DNA of 64,000 nt from Chromobotia macracanthus (Eukaryota; Chordata; Actinopteri; Cypriniformes; Botiidae): contig JAZGTH010000107.1 in the NCBI GenBank assembly GCA_036877525.1, positions 861,001 to 925,000 of the forward strand, written 5' to 3'. How positions within the stretch are numbered: position 1 is the stretch's first letter; each line of letters opens with the position of its first letter. The notes beneath the pieces were generated by a model. That model did no database searches. It was not told where the DNA came from and saw only the letters and a list, made by a program, of their open reading frames with translations. Positions 23,787 through 37,206 of this stretch are shown here, one piece after another. The position numbers and the translations under genes were made by a program.

Positions 23787-24785
23787 CTTAAACTGTTAGT
23801 GAGAAACGTCGCACTGAACTCAGGGAATGAACACACCCACTTACAGCCCATCTGCTATGCAAACGAGCGACGCAACGCGAGCAGTCGGCAGTAGTGTAAT
23901 GCAAACGATGTGAAAACCAGTAGTTTATATACTAATTCATTTTAAAAGTATATTAGAAGTGTATTAGGTGTGGTCAAGTGAAAATATAAATTTACTGCGG
24001 TAAGCTTTCCTGAACGTTTTCTAAATGAAATATCAAACATTTTGTTAAGTACTCATATTGTTTAAAATAAGTCAACAGGACCTGTATGTTAGATTTAAGA
24101 CAAACCAGTTTAGTTTAGACCAAATCAGGATTTGATAAAAGAAAGTGAAACTAAAACTCTTTACAACTACACAGAAAATTACATTCCTGCGAAACACTTG
24201 CTGAAATATTTACAGATTAAAATTCATATTATGTTGGTATAATTATCTACTATTGTTTGTAATGAGCATGTTAATATTTCGTCCGTAGTACAAATAAAAA
24301 ATGTGAACTAAAAGTATTTTTGCAAGACCTGGCATTGAGCTTTTGTTGCTTTATAAGAAGGAAACGAACACACAATAAGGTTTATCCACATTTAATTGTA
24401 ATCTCAAATCAAACATAAAAGCATAACAGATGAATCTGACATAAGTGAAATATTCTGGAAAAGAAAAATAGGGCTTTATCATTAATGCACACACTTTATA
24501 TGCATATATTAGATTACAGTAAAACTGAACCAGAATTTCAAAATATATCTAATGTTCAATAAAACATTTCAGGAATAATGACAGAAACATTAACCCAAAT
24601 TCAGCACCATAACCAAAGGGACCCCATCTTGCATTAATATAAGAATGCATTTGAAAATAAATACAACTTGCGGTGGGAAAAAAAAATGAGACTGGAACTT
24701 GGATCTTAGAACACATACAGTTGTGTATGCTTACTGGAGAATTTTAACAGAATATAAAAATAGTTATGTTTTCTGATTAGTGCAT
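23787..24785 (-). other. glyr1 promoter region and ppl 3' untranslated region
   Basis: Just upstream of the glyr1 ATG (23787 to about 23900) is a more GC-rich, CpG-containing stretch that should hold the promoter. From 24785 down to about 24370 is probable ppl 3' untranslated region; the nearest polyadenylation-like motif is ATTAAA on the minus strand (TTTAAT at 24391-24396). The middle, about 23930-24370, is AT-rich with nothing I recognise. Confidence 0.45.
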
Positions 24786-27700
24786 TTATTTTCCTTTGCC
24801 TGACAGCATGACTCCAAACTCCTGGATACTGATCTCTTTGTTGTGATATTGCTGCAGCTGACGGTTTGTGATGTTTCCGGCCTTCAGAGCATCTTCAATG
24901 GAAAACTTCTTGCCTGATTTTCTGTCATGAAGAACAGAGGACTCGCCATTTGGACCCTTGACTGTTATTTCCTCCCAGTCGCACTCCTGACTCTGAAGGT
25001 TGACAAACATTTTCCAGTCGATCAGACCAAGCTTGTAAGCCTCCTCAGGCCTCATCTCCTTGCCGGTGTCTGGGTCAATGACAACAATTGAACGTCGGAG
25101 GTGACTTTCTCTTTGTTCTCTTCTGACCCTCATTGCAGACAGACTCTTTTGTAGCTTCTCAATTTCAGCATCTTTCTCTATTCTGATACGCTGAAGTTCA
25201 GAGAGTTCTCTTTGCAAGGATTCCAGTCGAAGTTCCAGATTTACGGTACTCTCCACTGGAGCAGTTTCTGTGATGTGTCTGGTTTCTTTTGTTGTGATCT
25301 CGATTTCAGACTGAAGCCTTCTTATTTCATTCTGCAGCCGCTGGTTCTCCTGCTGTAACCTGTTGCTTTCATCACGAATGAAGTCAAGGTCTTTGGATGT
25401 TTTTGTATGGGTGAACTCCATCTCAGAAATCCTGGTGTTCACGTTTCTAAGTTCTATGTCCAACTCATGGCGTCGCCTTTCCTCTTCGTCAAGACTTCTC
25501 TTTAGCCTTTCAATCTCAAGTTCTGCTTCTGGGTCACGCTCCACCTGAACTTTTTCAGTTCGCACAACTTTTTCGCGAACTTCTGTTTTCTCAAGTGTCA
25601 GCTTCTGTTGTAACAAAGCATTGTATTCCTTTTCCAGGAGCATACGCTTGTGCCTCTCTTCTTCAGCCTGAAGACGTAGGATAGAGTACTCTTTTTCTTG
25701 TTGAGGATCCTGTTGTAGTACAACTTTTTGCTTTACTGTAACCTTCTCTCTGTTTTCCTTGTCTCTGATCTCTAATTCATTGAGCCGCACTCTTAACCTC
25801 TGAATTTCAAGCTCAGCATCTCGGCGAGCTCTGCGTTCACGTTCCAGTTCTTCGAGCTGAAGGTCTAAGTCAGCCTTTTGACGTTGCAGCTTGAGAAGCT
25901 CTTCTTTCAATATTTCCTTCTGTTTCTGTTCACTGTTGATATTCTGAGTAAAGGTGTTACATTCAGATTTCAAGACTGGATCCTGCTCCACCTTCACTAC
26001 TTCTTGCTGGACAATCTTTTCCCTCACCTGTGATAAGTCTATCTTCTTAATTCTGATCTTTTCTTCATTTGAAGCCCTTTCGCTTTCCAGGTCCAAACGT
26101 TTCCTCTGTTCCTCAGCCAGTTTACGCTTAAGACTCTCTATCTCCTCCTTGGTTTTAGGATCTTCTCTGTACTGTATGATCTCATTTACTACCTCTTTAG
26201 TCTGAATCTGAGGCTTGGTGTCCTTCCATCTTTGAATCTCCTCTTTGAGTTGGATGATCTCCAACTCAAATTTCTCTGTTTGGTGGGTTTTGTCCACAAT
26301 TTCGTTCCTGAGTTTCTCAAGTTCTCTTTCTGTTGCTGGATCAGTCTTGTATCTGATGACCTCTTTGATGATTTCTTTGTATTCAATTTGTGGGCCTCTG
26401 TTTCTAAGCATTGTCAATTCATCCTGGAAAGACTTCAGCTGAATCTCTGAATTCCTGCACCTTCTCTGCTGCTCTACAAGTTCAAGTCTAAGATTAGCCA
26501 CCTCTGTTTCTGCCTTAGGATCAGGTCGAACAATCTCACGCACTTTCTCCTGAATGATGACCTTTGACTTCTCTTCCTCCAGACTAGTGATCTTGCGTTG
26601 AAGGTCTGTTTTCTCTCTATAAGAAGCACTGCGCTTAGTTTTCTCATCTTCATATTGTCTTCTCAGGTTCTCTACCTCTCTCTCCAATGCAATATCTTTC
26701 TCAACTTTCAAGACCTCTTTGATGGTGATCTTCTCCTCAGCCATTGCCTTTTCCTTTTCAAGACGCCTTAGTTTCTCCTGCAGGAATCGAAGCTCATCTT
26801 CCAGTTGTTTTCGGCTATCTATTTCTTTTTGTTTTCTTTCAAGCAACAGTCTGTACTCACTTTCAAGTTGAGGGTCATTTTGAACCTTAATAACTTCCTC
26901 CTCCTTAATAACCTCCTGCTCTCTGTTTTTCTCCTCTGCAAGAATAGTCACTTGACGCTTAATCTGAACAATTTCATTTTCTCTGATTATCTTCTGCCTC
27001 TTAACTTCCTCCAGCTCCTCTCTTAATCTCCTGAGTTCCTCCTCCTGCCCCCTGTCTCTCTCAATGCGGAGCACCTCTTTGACTGTATACTGCTGGGCTC
27101 CCTCTTTCATTTCAGTCTCGATCCCACGTAGCTTTACACGGAGGGTCTCCAATTCACTCTCCAGGACACGTGTGGTCCTGCTTTCTTCTAAGAGCCTCTG
27201 CTGGACCTTGTGATATTCTTCATCCAGTTGAGGGTCAGGCACCTTTTTGTAAACCTCATTCTTGATGATTGTATCCTGTGGTTTTTGGCCCTCTAGTAAA
27301 TAAATGTCACTCTGGACTGATTGAATTTCCCTTTCCAGTTGTTCTCTCCGCTGGATTTCTTCCTGAAGCTGTTTCTTGATTCTCCAGGGCTCTTCTCCTG
27401 GTGCTGATGATCTCACAGTCTGGATATCTTGCTTGATTATTGAAACCTCTGGTTGCTAAAAGAATTATGAAATATAGTCAAAACATGATACAACAGTTTA
27501 TGCTAAAGTGATTATCAGTATGAATAGCATTCAATCAATATTGGTATAAATAAATTATCATTCTAATCAATCATTATCATTATAAACAGCATTTCATAAT
27601 ATGATGTACCTGGTTAAGAAGACTTTGAGCAAACTCCAAATTCTGCAGTCTCTGCTTGTTCACAGCATTTACTTCAGTAAATGTGGCCTCAATAGCAGAT

Positions 27701-30700
27701 TCCTGTTGGGCACAAGATGTTTTAATTTTACAGAGCAGACATAATGTAATTTCAAATGATACAAAAATGTGAAAAGGAACTAATTGCTTTTATTAAAAAG
27801 CCAGTTTATGTTTGAACAAAAAAAAACAATCACCTCTTTCTTCACTTTCATAGCAGGAGACTCAAGTCTGGACCTTTTGTATGTTTGAGGAACCAAGCCG
27901 TCTTCAAGGTCAAGAATGGATTTAAATCGTTCAGCTTCATTTTCATAGTCCTGAAAAGCAGTGGCACAAAAAGTTCATATTGTTTTTCATAGACAAGATA
28001 ACATGATAATGTATTTTAATTAATATGCTACAATTTTCATACCTTGACAGCTTGCTGATAAAGCTGAGCATTTCTTGAAACATTGTTCAGGTCTGATTCC
28101 TTTCTTGCAATGTCAGAAAGCAGATTCTGTCCATTTCAAACACAGATTTGGTAAATAAATGTGACCAGATTGATTGCAGTGCAACTGCTATGACTGTAAT
28201 GACAGCTAAAGACTTACTCTTTGATTTTTCAGTTTTCCTTCAATCTGTCTGACATCATCAGTTTCTCGTGGCTCATAGTTTGGTATTCGAGAAAGCCAGC
28301 TGTTGAGGTTGTCATAATCATTGTGGTAGTTGGCATAGGCTGTTTTGGCTCTTTGCAGACACTGTGATCTGTAAAATTTAAACAAACACTAATGGTGAAA
28401 TAAGTACTAATTAGTGAGTACATATTCAGGTGTAATCTAAATCAGTCTAGGTCCAGACCTGGAGACCCACAGCAGAAATAAGGGAGATCTAAATAACATA
28501 ATGCGAACAAGCAGTATACTAAATAAGACTAAGGAATTTTTTTAACATTTCTAATTAAATGTTATTTTTTTTATTCTATTCCAGATTCTACTGCATTCCC
28601 AACTATATACTTTATAGTATTCTATTGGATATAATTTCCTTGTTTGTTTCAATTTCAAAGCTGTGGAGCAAGTATATATGATTTCACTGTTACTCCTGTT
28701 CATTTTATTATTTGAAATGACAATAAACATAAGTTGATTTGATTGTAACTCTCATTTAAAATAATGCAGATCAATATCAGCTCACCTTGCATCAATCTGT
28801 CTGTTCAGGTTGTCAAAGCGCTTGTTGAGTTTCTGAACGTCTGCCTCTTGCCTCTCAATATCAGGGCAGTGTTCTTGCACTTTGGCAGCCATGTTGTTGC
28901 AGTTGGCCTTGGCGTCTCTCAGGTTCTGCTCTGTCTCTGTGACAATGGCTCTTTTTGACCTCAGCTCAGATGCCATGTCCTGTATAAGAGAATGTATGAG
29001 ACATGAGTACACAGGGAACCTTAAAATAATATGTTTAGGAGCGAAATTAAAATATCTGTGCATTAGAGAATCTTACCGCCAGCTCACGCTGGGTCTTCTC
29101 CAGTGAACTGAGATCAGATGGAGCAACCTCTTCTCTTGCCAGTCTGTTTTCATAGGTGGACAGCAGAGTTTTGCCATTCTGCAAAGAATTCTCCAGGCGA
29201 CTGGAATTCTGCAATCTACAAACACACAACATTTAGGCATAAAAATCCAAGCTCTCATTTAACATGACTTCATTATGTAGGAGGGAATTATACATACTTA
29301 TCGTCTGCACACTTTAGCAGCAAATCAACTTTGTTGTATTTTTTGTTAGCCTCATCCACCTTGGAGAAAAGCTGCGGGGAACTTGCACATTTGGGACTTG
29401 ATTTGAGGAAGGTCTCTGCCTCTCGTACTTTTGCAGACTTTTCTGGCTCGATCTTACGAACAGCAGAAGCAATGTCCTACAAGAAAAATAATGGATAAGA
29501 AAGACCCCATTAGGAAATCTTACATTCAATCACATGAGTCTTTGATATAATAAAAAATACTTAAATAATTAACATAAAACATCAAACTTTGTACCCTCAT
29601 GTCCTGTAGCCTATCAGTGCTGTCCTGCACAGGTCGCGTCTGCTCCAGCGGGGGGCGCACTCGAGAGTAAATGGCCTTCTCTTGCTTATCCAGATCACCA
29701 ATCACTTTATCCAGTCCTGCCATCAGCTGACGGCACTGCTGCTCTTGTTTATCTGTGATTGGACAGTAAGACTTCATAAGATTCATTGCAGAGCTCTGCA
29801 TTTAAATGTATTATAATGTAAGAAAGCAGAATCTGAATCATACTATGAATTACTTCTGATTCATGAATTAATCAGATTTCATGAATTACTTAATGAAATC
29901 TGATTCACTTACTAAGTCTCACAACCCGTATGTTTGACAGTAAATAAACAAACATTTCTACAATGTTATGTGTACTTAACGCTTGTGACACTTAAATCAG
30001 TATAATCTTTAACCACGTGCAAATATACATGAAACAACAATCTACTCAAATTTATCTTTGTAAAGGATGATACCTGAATGTTTTGCCTAAGGAAAGAACT
30101 TTACAAACCTTGACCACTTGTGCTCTCTCTCCTCAGCTCCCCCAGTCGTGCCTGTAATGCTGATTTGCTGCTGGCCACTTTCTGTTTGACGCCTTTGTGC
30201 TGGTTTATCAGACTGCAGAAAAACAGTATTAATATTAGACTTGTATTGAACTGACACATTTGTACACAGGAAAACTCTTTGTTGTGGTGTGAAATGACAG
30301 CAGATATAGAGGAAAGCTCACTTGTCAGCAGTGGCCACAGCTTCAGGGTCAGTGGGCGGGATTATGAAGCACACTCCTGGAGCGCTCATGGTGCGGCCGT
30401 TTGTGTCCTTTATGTCCCAGTTGGGCCCATTGTTCCTGAGCAAGGTGTAGCGCTCTCCTCGCAAAATCTGGCCCTGTGTTGTACAAAATAAGCAAAGTGA
30501 GCTTTTTAGTATGTGTCAACTTGATATTGCAGCCTCCCAATGTTTTTTAAAGAAAACAAATCCATATAAAATCCTCTATACATGTCTCCAGAGGTTTAAA
30601 CAAGATGAATCATTTTGGGTAAAGGCTGTCTTAAGGATTTAAATACATTAGATGGGGGAATATGAAACCCAGAGTGTAACATTTTTCTGTGCTTGCTCAT

Positions 30701-33700
30701 GATAATAGTTGGTGTTTTTCTGACTGGAATTAGCAGAGCATTAAGCTAATGCATGCAAAGTGTGACAGAGCTGAAACTCTGTACCTCACTAGCCTCGAAT
30801 TCACACAAAGCCTCGATAGGGAGAAGTTTCTGAGGAGTCTCTCTGCGGTACTTCAGAGGGAGAACCTGCAGGCTGCGTTTCTGAAGAGATCTGAGACGCT
30901 CATCAAAGTGATCCATGGCTTTTGCCTGATCCTGTCAAAACAAACACAAAGACCCTCAGACACTGAAGATGACTTTTAATTCATTTAACATACACACTAT
31001 GTGACAATTCTAGAATGTGAAAATGCAGTAGGCACAAACTAGAACTATTTATTTACATCCAGGTCAGCGATCAAGCCCTCCATCTGGTACATGTCTTTAA
31101 ACTCAGGGTTGTACTTCTGGCTGATCTCTGTTTCCAGGCGCTTTAGTAAATCGCTGGTGTCTCTTGCATCCTTTTGGAACTGGACACATCAAAGGGGACA
31201 AATGAACAAGACTGAAAGCAGATGAGACGGTATAGAACAGGAGATGATGCTCTGTACTTATAGCATGTTTTGTGGAGGACTGACTTTGTGATAGTCATCC
31301 ATGTTCTTGAGGTGATTCTCTTCACAAATAAGCAGGTTGAGATATTCCTTCCAGTCTGCATGAACAGCCTCCATGTGCGCCTGAACATAAGACACAAAAA
31401 TTTAAAAACAACATATTTGCAGAGACCACAGACGACTAGGGTCTTTTGTGAAACAGAATAATAATAGTAACCTTCAAATGCTCTTTATAATCATATCACT
31501 TTCTTTGGTGTCTAGCCATTAGTGTAATTATAAATGTTATAGAGCAAATGACAATGGTGATAGTACCGCAATGACATTTTTGCCTGGGTGGTTCTGTTCA
31601 ATAAGCTGCTCTCCATCGTCATTCAGCTGGGTGACGACCTTCTCCTTTGACTCCAGACATTTGCTGATAAAGTTCTGTTGTCAACATGGTAAAAATACAG
31701 TCATTAATGTTACATTACAGTAACATTAATGACATTATTATTTAATTACCACAATGTGTGAAGCATAAAAACAACTCCACACAGGTTTCTCCATATAGCA
31801 GATAAGCTGTCAGTTAAGTATGCATCATTTTGGCATCTAGTGTTGTCGCACATTCACATTATGTGTACATGCTTACAGTATGTATACTCATTTACAGTAT
31901 GCATATCAATACATAGTTCTGAGCCTTGCCTCGTAGTGCCTCTTTCGGGCAGGATAGTCAAGGTTGTTATCGCTCCAGTCGTATGTGACCCGCTCCTTGG
32001 CTTGCTGGTCCATCCAGTAGAGCTCGTTGGTACAGCGCTGCATGTAATCCCTCAGACTGAGCAGGTTCTTCTGACGAGCAATGGAGCTTGCCTGAAGGGT
32101 GAGTAGTAGTAGAGAACTTTAATAAATCATCAGCTCTCAACTTGAAACAATGACAGAATGAAGCCCCTTTGGGTAAAATTCACAGTGATTAAAACAAATA
32201 ACCCAGTAAAACTATGAATGTCAATGCAAATGAAAGACAGAATGATTTGGACTCACCAGCAGTTTGTTGTATTTCGCCTGCTGTCCATCAGCACTGCCCT
32301 GTTATGCAAGCAAACAGATGAATCACAGATGTCAGTTTAGTGACAAACATCCTGCCTCGTAGTACTGCATTTTAAAACGACTAGTGACAAATTTACCCTG
32401 TCTCCATTGACATATGGAGCCAATGCCTCCACTTCACTATGGAAAATGTTGTGTTCCTCCACTTCATTTTCAATGGTGGGTAGGTCTTGTCCGAATCCTT
32501 TGTTGTTAAGATTCGCCTGCATCAGAACATATTTGTACATGAATCATTTGCTTTATGAATCATATTCTTAAGGGAAAGGTAGAGAGAGAGAGGAATGTTT
32601 AGTTACACACCAGTTTCTCATCAATTATCTTCCCCCAGTTGACAGTGGGAACATGTTCCGATCTCTTGATGTTGTAAATGCGATCATGCTCATCGCGAAG
32701 CTTCATCACACGCACACGCAGCTGTTTCATGCTGTTCCATTAAAGAGAAGTCATGAGTTATTCACGTTCAATATTCATATTGTGTCGTGCACATTTAATC
32801 AGCATGCAATTCTGTGCCTGTATTGCATATAAAGTGACTCCCAATTGATGAATGTTCTAGATAACAGGTATAATGTAAGTACTCACTCCTTCTCAATCAT
32901 CTCAGCCTGAGGATGCCTTAAACGGGTGGCTTGGGCTGCATCCTCATCCAGACCACTTAGAAGATCCAGTGAGTTCAGGATCCTCTTGTTGGTGTCCTCT
33001 TGGTACAGGGGCTGTTTGCCTTCATTGATTTTCGAGATGTCCTAGAAGCATCAATGATCCACACAATTAGGGATTATTATGCAACAACATGTATTTGTTT
33101 TCTCTTATACCCTAAATAACCATAACCTGAGATATTTTAATGAGCATTAACATGCTTAATAGCAATGTTTTGATTTGAATCCAAGAAGTGTGTGCTGGTC
33201 CTACCTTGTTGAGATTCAATTCAGTCTCAAGGATGTTCTTCTCCACTTTGTCTGCATTCTTCTGAAGCTTGTCAACCAGGCTGGAAAGATCACCAGATGG
33301 GGTGGCACTGAGGATAAACACAGTAGTAGAGTTGAAACACAGCATTCCATATCATCTGATTTAGAATTTACATCTGACAGGAGGACCATGGTGCTAACAA
33401 CCATATTCTCTCTGCTGAACCAGACAAACCTATTATTATAAATGGAGCAATGCAGTTCCCCATTAACACACCCTACACTGTACAAAATGTATTAGCAGTT
33501 GCCTAAATGATCAATTCCTACCAGAACCTTACTATATATGTTGCTGTTGTAACCTAATGTGTTCAGATTGATTGATTCATTCATATTAAATAATATTTTT
33601 CACCAGTCACTTTAGATGTTTCCACATGAATCACATTTTTCTTAGATCACCGGGTAAACAAAAAGACTACAGTGTAGGACAAAAGGATAGCATTCTTCAA

Positions 33701-35966
33701 ATTCTGAAAAAGCGCTATTTTACAGTGTTGGCCAAACGTGACTAAACATGAAAAAAATCTGCACAGCTTGGTCCTTATTTCCCTCAAGGACAAGACATAT
33801 TATTTAACATTTAATAGCGTGAATCATTAATAATGGAGTTAGAACATGTTCATGGTAATTATAAATAACTAAAACGATATTGTTGTGATCCCATGAAAGA
33901 CAGAGCACAGCAGTTTTACATTTCAACTGAGTTTAGAAAACAAAAACAAATATGTTGTATATATTGTCTGTAGTTCACAGGTTTAAAGGTTTAGAGTGAG
34001 ATATGTAAATTAAGACAATTACGATGAGAAATTGTTTTAATGAGGGTGTCTGAAACCCAAACAGGTCTAACAGGTTTCAGTATACATACACCACTATGTA
34101 TGTGTTCTTTTGCAAGAAGGTTACAAAGACTTTCTGTCTCATTTGCTCTAAACACACCTGTACTGTGAAACACATCAAAATGTGTTTTAGCAAAGCATAA
34201 CTGGACTGTCATTAAACCTGTAACACCGTGACAATGCAGCCAGTATTTCCTCCCCAACAACTGTTAGCTGTGTAAAATCACAGCAATAATAACAGAAAAT
34301 CTATACACAAATTGCCCCACATATGTAAAACTGCCCGACTGATACAATACATACAATAGGACAAGCAAACAAATTTTCACTTCTATCTGTCTAGATAAAT
34401 CATTCCAACTGATTTAATAGTTCTGGGTGTGGCAGGTAATCACTTAATACTTGCTCTTCTGCTCTACTCCCTGCTAAAGGTGTTCCCTTATCCAGAAATT
34501 AAATAAAACAAATAAAAAGGAATCAATTGTAATGTGCATATATAAACAACTCAGAAATCTGGACATTCTTATAGAACAGTGCTATTCTAATCTTTTGTCC
34601 ATTTTCAGTCATTATACACACACTGCTCATATCTCAGTGTGTCTTGTTCTGTCAAAAGCAGAAGTTGACAAACAAGAAAACTTGGCACATTTGACACAAT
34701 GTGAAACAATGTGTGTGGAGCAGTTAAAGAACACCCTAAGATGACCTAAACACAAAACTATGTGCTTTGGGTGAAGATCTTTTTTTGTACATCTGTAACC
34801 AATGAAACAATTTCAACAAAATGGAGACTATATTCATAGGGTACAATCCTCCATAGCTGAACTACTGAACTACTCTGAACTACTCTGTGCTGCTTTTAAT
34901 ACACGAGTGGCCACTATCGAGTCTTGTAACTGCTCGAAAGAAGCTCAAGGCTACACTGATCTGTCAACCAGCAGTAAATTCAGCTTGTTTGAACTTGAAC
35001 TTCTGTCACTCCTGCTGCACTAATCAAGCAACTTAATATAACCCTGTTTATTTTATTGATGCAATGATTTAAATGGCAGTAAAACAAACCCAAAAGGCTT
35101 GATTATTGTTTTTATTATAGTACAATATTATATTACTTTTAATATAAATAATATAAACTGTATTCCTTTGAAATGCATCTATCAGTTGCACTAATACATT
35201 TCTCAATACAGAATAACAAAAATAACTAGCTACTGTGTAAACTGACAAAACGTCACGGTGGTCTTAAAACGTCACGGAGGTCTTAACTTTCGCCTTGACA
35301 CTTTCCTGCACTACTGAAATAAAGAGCATTTGAACAGGAAAGTCAGTATGAAGGTTATCTATTGGTGTTTATTACAGATGTGGGTCCTCAAGCACCACCT
35401 CCCATTCACTGTCATCATTCAACACAAACGCTCCCTGCCCATTAACGTTTCTTTCAGCTGAAACCAACAGATAAAACTAAGATTTTTTAGTTTTGTGTCA
35501 CAAGCAGTGGAGGAAAGTAGCCTTTCAGTGTATCCCGAGACCACCCAAATGTTGAACAAGCAGAGAGAAACCATCAGTCCCCAGTCACTCAGTGTGTATC
35601 CGAGCAGTGGGAAAGTTATCCAACCTGTTACAGCGCCTTCACTTTCTGCCACACCCTTACTACAAGAACCGCAAGCTGGGATGAAACAAATACGAAATGC
35701 AGTAGAGAAAAAGAGATTGAAATACGAAGTAACTTGTGCAACGTGGCTATATAAACTAAAGGATAACTAAACGACACACGATTAAAACACACCAAGCGAA
35801 CTTAACCGTAAACAACATCTCTGCATGAATAATTACGCAACGTTTTCTTCCATCTCTTCAATCGATTAAAGCATAACATACGAGACCCGAAACACAGTGT
35901 AATGAATCCAGTTGGCACCGACCTTGTGATAGTCACTGTGTTCTTTGACTTCTTTTTACTGAACAT
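24786..35966 (-). CDS. ppl: Periplakin, complete
   Basis: Plakin-family linker between intermediate filaments and desmosomal or cortical membrane in epithelia. Twenty-two coding exons join in frame: 35966-35923, 33307-33205, 33041-32887, 32731-32611, 32516-32397, 32298-32257, 32091-31930, 31674-31567, 31380-31285, 31179-31057, 30931-30785, 30473-30322, 30212-30109, 29752-29595, 29476-29298, 29215-29077, 28979-28786, 28368-28218, 28126-28043, 27950-27834, 27702-27610, 27455-24786, giving 1753 aa (human 1756). Residues about 20-860 are the spectrin-repeat plakin domain, with an SH3-like insert near 400-455 (ILRGERYTLLRNN). The last exon encodes the coiled-coil rod, with repeats of the KEV/DP type, and the short linker tail (GPNGESSVLHDRKSGKKFS) without plectin repeats, which marks periplakin rather than envoplakin. 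The first exon (MFSKKKSKNTVTIT) is short and less conserved. The intron after 31930 begins GCAAGG. Confidence 0.95.
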
Positions 35967-36240
35967 GTTGACAGTTGCGGAGTTTCTCCAACACCCGTCT
36001 GTAAAGATGAGGTTTAGTCCACTCTGGAGGATTTGTTCGGTAAACTACCAGGACAGGTACAGCTCACATACAACGCCCACAGCGGAAGATCAACCACCCT
36101 CACGATCACACACTCGCTGTCCGTCAGGAGTAGTCACGTTTAACAACATCATCCGCTGTTAAAGTCCGGGCTTGCGTCCGCCCTTTTTCTGTGAAACGTA
36201 CCTGCTGCCTATCAAAACAGAGGCGTTGTCCTTTCTGTTC
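35967..36240 (-). promoter_or_regulatory. Probable ppl 5' untranslated region and promoter
   Basis: Immediately upstream of the ppl start codon the sequence becomes richer in G and C, with several CpGs (about 36060-36200), unlike the AT-rich surroundings. I could not place a transcription start. Confidence 0.4.
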
Positions 36241-37150
36241 CGTGTGCAGTTTCATGCAATGCTTTTATTGGCTATACTGCTGTCAGAGAAGACTTTAACT
36301 GGACAGTGTTCAATTCAGAAATGTGTCATTATTTATTATTTTTTTATTTAATATTGTGATATTAACCATAACTGAAGTAAAATAGAACTATGACAGACTA
36401 TGAATAAATACTCTACTAAATGTTTATGTGTTTTATATATATAATGGCCTTTTTTGTTCTTTTATGCAAACAAAACAAACATGCAGGGCAGTACAGCATG
36501 TCCTTTTATTGATTCATTCTCAGCTCAGTGTGGGACCACAGTGTTGGCTATAGCGTGAGCTTAACAGCGAGTTTACATAACCAGTCCAGCCTTTGTTGGG
36601 GATTCAGTTACATTGAGACTCAGCAACAAGCGTTCGCAAAGAGTTTTAAAGGCCAAAACTGTAAAAAGAAACAATGTAGTGCCTCCTTCCCTCATATTCA
36701 TTGTACTATATCAGCCTGTTGACTAATTTATTTTCATTTTTGTAGTTTCATATGAGTTTTAACATATCTCAGTGGTATCTAAAGTTCAAAACAACCCAAA
36801 ACAGTGTGCACACAGCAACTAAGGAAAGCCAATAGGTAAGCCTTAATTTTAGAGGAAAAGTCATGGGAACTGGGTATTGTTGGATAACTAGAAACAATGA
36901 GTCATAAGGGGGTGTGTGTATGTGTGGTGTGCATTATTGTGTGTTCCAGTGTCCGTTTTTGAATAGAAGCAGATGGAAACCCAACAGCAGTACTGTTTGG
37001 TTATCCCTCGCCTGCTAGTCCATTTATTCTGCATGCCTTAGGCCCTACACTATATAAATAATAAAGCCATTTTAATTTATATTCAACAGGTATCATATGA
37101 AAATCATATACATAAACATGGACACGTGACCAAACAAAGCACAGACCAAA

Positions 37151-37206
37151 GGGGGGCATTATTCATTGGGGGGGACATTATTCATTGGGGGGGGGACATT
37201 ATTCAT
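37151..37206. repeat. G-run tandem repeat, about three copies
   Basis: Three units of a G-run (6, then 7, then 9 G) followed by ACATTATTCAT or a close variant. The G-runs lengthen from copy to copy. Length variation between individuals is likely. Confidence 0.85.

Noticed and set aside
25363..27026. Plus-strand open frames of 61-83 codons opposite the ppl last exon
   Set aside because: They are Ser/Leu/Phe-rich mirror images of the Glu/Lys/Arg-rich coiled coil, a usual antisense artefact.
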